Assembly (NCBI RefSeq): GCF_026790145.1
Contig: NZ_JALAMS010000018.1
Coordinates: 62,001-126,000, forward strand
Direction: 5' to 3'
Length of the DNA: 64,000 nucleotides
DNA from: Bacillus_I endophytica_A
GTDB lineage: Bacteria > Bacillota > Bacilli > Bacillales > Bacillaceae_H
Part shown: piece by piece, positions 59,857-64,000 of the stretch
How positions within the stretch are numbered: the stretch's first letter is position 1
Layout: each line of letters opens with the position of its first letter
Translations under genes and position numbers: made by a program
Notes under the pieces: model-generated
Database searches by the model: none
The model's input: the letters and a program-made list of their open reading frames with translations, nothing else
What the model was told of the DNA's origin: nothing

Positions 59857-60255
59857 ATGGCAAGACAGCAAGGATTAGAGCATCTTACACATGAGATTAG
59901 CGATGCTGCACATAAAGTAGGAGATGCGCTACATCATGTGAGTGATACAGTAGGAGAAGCAATTGAGCGAGAGTTTCTAAAAGCAAAATATTTAGCACAA
60001 GCTCTTGTCCTTGAAAGCTATGCAAACACGGTAAGAAGAGCTGTTAACAACTTCAATGAAGGAGCTCAAGAAAACGTAAATGCTTGTGGTGTGCATGCGA
60101 GTTCTTGGCTTGGACATCAAAAAGACGTTTACATAGAGCATCAGACTCAGCTTACAACAAAGTTTCAAAAGGCAAATGAAACAAGCTCCACTCTTATTCA
60201 AAAACTAGAAACACTTGCTGCTGACTTACGGAGCAAGGCTAAAAATATAGCATAG
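59857..60255 (+). CDS. Hypothetical amphipathic-helical protein
   Basis: A 132-residue protein, probably one long amphipathic helix bundle (LEHLTHEISDAAHKVGDALH, FNEGAQENVNACGVHASSWL, and a C-terminal LIQKLETLAADLRSKA). His-rich, no membrane segment. It looks apolipoprotein- or stress-protein-like, but no family is recognised. GGAAGGATAAGAT precedes the ATG. Confidence 0.65.
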   Translation: MARQQGLEHLTHEISDAAHKVGDALHHVSDTVGEAIEREFLKAKYLAQALVLESYANTVRRAVNNFNEGAQENVNACGVHASSWLGHQKDVYIEHQTQLTTKFQKANETSSTLIQKLETLAADLRSKAKNIA

Positions 60256-60391
60256 CACATGTAAAGAACACATCCTTGTGTTCTTTTTTTCTTTTCTGCA
60301 TAAAGAAAAAAGGAAAAAAAGGTGGAATGTAGGAGAGAAAAGGAAACTTTTTATAAAGCTTCCTTCCATTAAGTTAACAGGAGGGACCATC

Positions 60392-60870
60392 ATGTTTGGG
60401 TTTGAAGATTTACCAAAGTTTTTTTTTCCTTTTTAATTGTCCTTCCACTTGTTGCTGTTACTCATCAACTAGGACATTCAGTCGTTGCTATTCTTTTTGG
60501 AGGAAGAGTAGATTTTACAATTGGTCGTGGTAGAACGATTTTTAAGAAGGGGAAATTTAAAATTAAGTCTATTTATTTTTTAGATTCCTTTTGTGTTTAT
60601 GAAGAATTAAAGATTGATAACCGATTTACACATGCTCTTGTATATGCAGGAGGATCAATTGCTAACCTATTTTCTATTTTGATTACAAATGGATTAGTCA
60701 TGTATAGTACAGTAGAACCTTCTCTATTTTCTTATCAGTTTGTTTATTTTTCTGTCTACTATATTGCATTCTCTCTTTTGCCTATTAAGTTTTCAGAAAC
60801 AACGTCAAGTGATGGGCGAGTGATCTATGATGCACTTCGCTACGGAAAGATTGCCTGTAATCCAGACTGA
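60392..60870 (+). pseudogene. M50-like membrane protein gene, frameshifted, with HQLGH
   Basis: ATG 60392 follows CAGGAGGGA. The frame MFGFEDLPKFFFPF stops after 14 codons at a T9 run (60419-60427). With a tenth T the frame continues to 60870, giving about 159 residues. The restored protein has a helix LIVLPLVAVTHQLGHSVVAI; the sequence HQLGH sits where M50 site-2 proteases have HExxH, so Glu is replaced by Gln. Later helices (ANLFSILITNGLVM, YYIAFSLLPIKFSETTSSDG) resemble M50-like proteins, including a DG segment near the end. Probably catalytically dead even without the frameshift. Confidence 0.7.
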
Positions 60871-60942
60871 GTCTAAGTTTTGCGTAATAAATAAAACATG
60901 AAGGAATTTCTCAGCGTGAGATAAAATGATGAAGAGATAATG

Positions 60943-60977
60943 AAAAAGCTCCTTACATGAAAGTAAGGAGCTTTTTT
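60943..60977. terminator. Bidirectional terminator before gabP
   Basis: Perfect 14-bp stem AAAAAGCTCCTTAC / GTAAGGAGCTTTTT, 6-nt loop. Confidence 0.92.
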
Positions 60978-60978
60978 A

Positions 60979-62370
60979 TTATGAAATTTCTTCTTTTGTA
61001 GACGTTGCAACGTTTGGTACATCTTTCTTTTTAATTAAGAAATAAGAGCCTACAACACATAAAGCAATCAATGTTGTGAGATAAAACTGTGAGCGAAGTG
61101 AATCAATGAATGCCATTGCAAAGAAAATGCTAGCCATTGCGGCGATTGTAATATACGTTAAGTAAGGGAAAAACCACATTTTAATTTTAAGCGCTTCAGG
61201 ATTTGTTTTCTCATACATACGGCGCAGTCTTAACTGTGAAAAGGCAATAACAAGATAAACAAGTAGCGCAACTCCACCAGAAGCATTCACTAAGAACAAA
61301 AAGATTTTATCTGGTGAAAGATAGTTAAAACCAACGCTAATGTAGGAAACAATTGTACAACCTATAATAGCATTAAATGGAATTCCTTTTTTGTTCACTT
61401 TCAAGAACATGCGAGGTGCATCACCTTTTTGAGCCATTGAAAACAGCATGCGTGAGCTTGTATAGAGACCTGAATTCAAGCAGGAAAGGACAGCTGTTAA
61501 TACAATAAAGTTCATAATTTGGGCTGCTCCTGGAACGTTTACCATTTCTAAAATAGAAACGAATGGGCTCTTAAGCAGAGTTGGAGAGTCCCAAGGTAGA
61601 ATTGTAACAAGAATCATCATTGATCCAAGGTAGAAAATGAGGATACGGTAGATAACCGTTCTTGTAGCAATTGTGATTGCTTTTTCCGGATCTGCTGATT
61701 CTCCAGCTGCTGTTGCCACAATCTCAGTTCCCATGAACGAGAACATTACAAGTGCAACACCTAAAAAAACAGAGCTTATTCCATTTGGAAGAAAGCCGCC
61801 TCGGTCTACAAGGTTTGTTGTTCCTGGTGATTCAACGCCTGGGATAAGACCTAAAATGATTGCTCCACCAAGAATTAAAAATAAAGCAAGACTAACTACT
61901 TTTATAAGAGAAAACCAGTACTCAAATTCTCCAAATGACTTAACGGAGTACACGTTTGTAAGGGTTAATAAGAAAGTAAGAATGAGACTCATAGTCCAAG
62001 AAGGAATGCCTGGAAACCAATATTGAATAATATTTGAGCCTGCAATAGCTTCAACAGCAATAACGATTACCCAGAAAAACCAATAAAGCCAGCCAATCGT
62101 GTATCCTGCCCAAGGACCTAAAGCTTGTCTTGCATAAGTAGCAAAAGAACCGCTGGACGGATTAGCTGTAGACATTTCACCAAGCATTCTCATGATGAGA
62201 ATAACGAATAAACCTGCAAAAGCGTAAGAGAAGATAGAGCCTGGTCCTGTTTGACCGATAAGAGTTCCACTTCCTATAAAAAGCCCAGCTCCGATTATTC
62301 CTCCTAAGGAGATCATTGTAATATGACGAATTTTTAATTCTTTTTTTAGTTGCGGTTGTTCCGTATTCAT
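60979..62370 (-). CDS. gabP: Gamma-aminobutyrate permease GabP
   Basis: A 463-residue, 12-helix APC-superfamily amino acid permease of the AAT group, very close to GabP of B. subtilis. Landmarks: RHITMISLGGIIGAGLFIGSG, GWLYWFFWVIVIAVEAIAGS, FGEFEYWFSLIKVV, TAVLSCLNSGLYTSSRML and KTNPEALKIKMWFFPYLTY. It imports GABA and related four- or five-carbon amino acids. A cre-like site (62402-62415) lies upstream, so catabolite control is likely. It is divergent from rocA. AAGGAGGAAC precedes the ATG. Confidence 0.92.
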   Translation of the reverse strand: MNTEQPQLKKELKIRHITMISLGGIIGAGLFIGSGTLIGQTGPGSIFSYAFAGLFVILIMRMLGEMSTANPSSGSFATYARQALGPWAGYTIGWLYWFFWVIVIAVEAIAGSNIIQYWFPGIPSWTMSLILTFLLTLTNVYSVKSFGEFEYWFSLIKVVSLALFLILGGAIILGLIPGVESPGTTNLVDRGGFLPNGISSVFLGVALVMFSFMGTEIVATAAGESADPEKAITIATRTVIYRILIFYLGSMMILVTILPWDSPTLLKSPFVSILEMVNVPGAAQIMNFIVLTAVLSCLNSGLYTSSRMLFSMAQKGDAPRMFLKVNKKGIPFNAIIGCTIVSYISVGFNYLSPDKIFLFLVNASGGVALLVYLVIAFSQLRLRRMYEKTNPEALKIKMWFFPYLTYITIAAMASIFFAMAFIDSLRSQFYLTTLIALCVVGSYFLIKKKDVPNVATSTKEEIS

Positions 62371-62401
62371 TATGTAGTTCCTCCTTTGCGACAGCGAAAA
62401 T

Positions 62402-62415
62402 AGAAAACGCTTTCA
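62402..62415 (-). promoter_or_regulatory. Catabolite response element (cre) before gabP
   Basis: On the minus strand TGAAAGCGTTTTCT matches TGWNANCGNTNWCA at 13 of 14 positions. It lies 32-45 bp upstream of the gabP start. Confidence 0.75.
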
Positions 62416-62973
62416 AAGTCGTAGATTTGTTAGGAAACGAGCTATATTCCTCCTTTACTAAAAAAATAAATAAAAATAGTGTTCATGTAAAATTCTTAAT
62501 TGTATGATAATTTAAATTATACAATATTGTCTACTGTTTTTAGCAAATTAAAGTATTTTTTATACAGTTTCACTTGTAGATGCTCTTAAGTATATATAAG
62601 AAATAAGAAAAAGTATAATATATTGTTCGACTTTCTAACACGAAATTTTACATTTTTAGATTTAAAAGGCATTTTTTTCATGGAGATGTCTTTTTTCTAT
62701 AGAAAAGAATGTTAGAAAAAGGGAGAAGTTGTTGTAAAAGTAATTAAACACTTTTGTTCAAAAATAAAAAGTTGAACATTTTTGTTAAAAAAGTGTATAC
62801 AAACGAAAACGAATATGTTTATAATAAAGCATAGAAAATTTAATAAATTATAAAAAGTCAGATAACTAAGGTGGAGATAGATTCCAAAAGATATTTTTAA
62901 AGAGATGGCTTTACACGTAATTTGTTATGAAAGTGGTTTTACAAAATTGACTGTTTAAAAGGAGAGAATAAAA
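62416..62973. other. Divergent gabP-rocA control region
   Basis: AT-rich, no gene. It has an inverted repeat TGTTCAA-n10-TTGAACA (62755-62778) and a TATAAT (62820-62825) 150 bp before rocA. I found no good sigma-54 (-24/-12) site. GGAGAG (62961-62966) is the rocA ribosome site. Confidence 0.6.
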
Positions 62974-64000
62974 ATGACAACAAATACAGAAATCAAAGCG
63001 TACAAACATGAGCCATTTACAGATTTTACGGTAGAGGAAAATAAGGCACAATTTCAAGAAGCTTTAAAACTTGTTCAATCATCTCTTGGAAAAGATTATC
63101 CACTTGTTATTGGTAAGGAAGAAATTGAAACAGAAGACAAAATCATTTCTGTTAATCCAGCAAATAAGAGTGAAGTCATTGGTCGTGTTTCAAAAGCAGA
63201 TCAAAAGCTAGCGGAAAAAGCAATGGAGGTAGCACTAGAAACTTTTAAAACATGGAAAAAAGTTGATCCTGCAGAACGTGCAGAAGTGCTGTTTAAAGCC
63301 GCTTCTATCATTCGTAACCGCAAGCATGAATTTTCAGCTTATTTAGTGAAAGAAGCAGGTAAACCATGGAAAGAAGCTGACGCTGATACAGCTGAGGCAA
63401 TTGATTTCCTAGAGTTTTACGCCCGTCAAATGCTGAAGCTAAAAGACGGTGTTCCTGTTGAAAGCCGTGAAGGGGAGAAAAACACATTTGGCTATGTACC
63501 ATTAGGAGTTGGAATCGTTATTTCTCCATTCAACTTCCCATTTGCAATTATGGCTGGAACAGCAGCTGCTGCGGTTGTAACAGGGAATACAGTGCTTCTT
63601 AAACCTGCAAACAACACTCCTGTTATTGCAGCGAAGTTCATTGAAGTAATGAAAGAAGCAGGCCTTCCGGATGGTGTTCTAAACTATATTCCTGGAAGTG
63701 GCGCAGAGCTAGGTGACTATCTTGTAGATCATCCAAAAACTCGCTTCGTATCTTTCACAGGATCTCGTGAAGTTGGTTGCCGTATTTACGAGCGCGCTGC
63801 GAAAGTACATCCTGGCCAAATTTGGCTAAAACGCGTTATCGCTGAAATGGGTGGAAAAGATACTGTTGTTGTTGACCGTGATGCAGATCTAGATTTAGCC
63901 GCTTCTTCTATTGTTTACTCAGCGTTTGGCTTCTCTGGACAAAAGTGTTCAGCTGGATCTCGTGCAGTTGTACACCAAGATGTGTATGATGAAGTATTAG
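62974..64000 (+). CDS. rocA: 1-pyrroline-5-carboxylate dehydrogenase RocA, 3' end outside the window
   Basis: The first 342 codons of a protein of about 515. N-terminal YKHEPFTDFTVEENKAQF and LGKDYPLVIGKEEIETEDKI are characteristic of RocA/PutA-type dehydrogenases. The cofactor and catalytic residues are present: FTGSREVGCRIYE, the general-base Glu in AEMGGKDTVVV, and the nucleophile Cys in GQKCSAGSRAV. It oxidises glutamate semialdehyde/pyrroline-5-carboxylate to glutamate in arginine, ornithine and proline catabolism. With gabP divergent, the locus looks devoted to amino-acid catabolism. Confidence 0.95.
   Translation, partial: MTTNTEIKAYKHEPFTDFTVEENKAQFQEALKLVQSSLGKDYPLVIGKEEIETEDKIISVNPANKSEVIGRVSKADQKLAEKAMEVALETFKTWKKVDPAERAEVLFKAASIIRNRKHEFSAYLVKEAGKPWKEADADTAEAIDFLEFYARQMLKLKDGVPVESREGEKNTFGYVPLGVGIVISPFNFPFAIMAGTAAAAVVTGNTVLLKPANNTPVIAAKFIEVMKEAGLPDGVLNYIPGSGAELGDYLVDHPKTRFVSFTGSREVGCRIYERAAKVHPGQIWLKRVIAEMGGKDTVVVDRDADLDLAASSIVYSAFGFSGQKCSAGSRAVVHQDVYDEVL

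Noticed and set aside
1..64000. tRNA, rRNA, CRISPR arrays, intact insertion sequences, prophage
   Set aside because: I looked for cloverleaf-like clusters, regular repeats and transposase or integrase motifs and found none.

Overview
The window is low-GC Firmicute chromosome with Shine-Dalgarno-rich genes. An alpha/beta small acid-soluble spore protein (51656-51859), a SleB-type cortex hydrolase (35454-36074), a RoxS/RsaE small RNA, a Fur-type divergon and close relatives of Bacillus subtilis genes (gabP, rocA, nagZ-namZ, yisUV, yfiT, yvaFED, coaA) point to an endospore-forming Bacillaceae (Bacillus/Priestia type). I saw no tRNA, rRNA, CRISPR array or intact insertion sequence.

The left part (about 1-28.5 kb) is accessory. 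It holds an autoregulated SRPBCC-ArsR pair, a stand-alone CgoX/HemY-like oxidase, a strikingly GC-rich serine hydrolase island (about 3.69-5.05 kb), a frameshifted L,D-transpeptidase, an aromatic-acid catabolic cluster (6.7-14.2 kb), a heterodimeric ABC exporter with a His-rich leader protein (14.4-18.3 kb), a frameshifted MFS gene, FosB, an AraC/aldo-keto reductase divergon, a Crh-like protein, two TetR units, a macrolide phosphotransferase and a CPBP protease.

The aromatic cluster is the most interesting system. It combines a type I (VOC) extradiol dioxygenase, an AAHS aromatic-acid transporter, a GntR/FCD regulator, a GalB-type PIG-L hydratase, a GalC/LigK-type aldolase and a RidA-family protein. 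Four copies of one palindrome (core TTGTTnAACAA) lie at the promoters of its transcription units, three of them just downstream of a recognisable -10. The gene set implies meta-cleavage into a 4-oxalomesaconate-type route ending in pyruvate and oxaloacetate, with RidA hinting at an amino-substituted intermediate.

The right part (28.6-64 kb) is more core-like: nagZ-namZ muropeptide recycling, an M20 amidohydrolase lacking a normal start codon, PfpI and SleB-like proteins, roxS, a divergent membrane/TetR unit with an apparently leaderless TetR mRNA, yisU-yisV, a cytoplasmic beta-helix protein, a Fur-boxed reductase/siderophore-permease divergon, SASP, GloA2-like, TetR-SMR-DUF5360, MATE, coaA, a hydroxyacid dehydrogenase, a CsbD-like pseudogene, gabP and the start of rocA.

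Five genes are interrupted by small indels or stops (L,D-transpeptidase, MFS, CsbD-like, M50-like, and a remnant at 7.9-8.1 kb). Four are one- or two-base changes in short repeats or homopolymers, so both real decay and assembly error must be considered. A Crh-like protein with Gln15 and Asp46 is a second candidate for new biology: it looks like a permanent mimic of Ser46-phosphorylated Crh.
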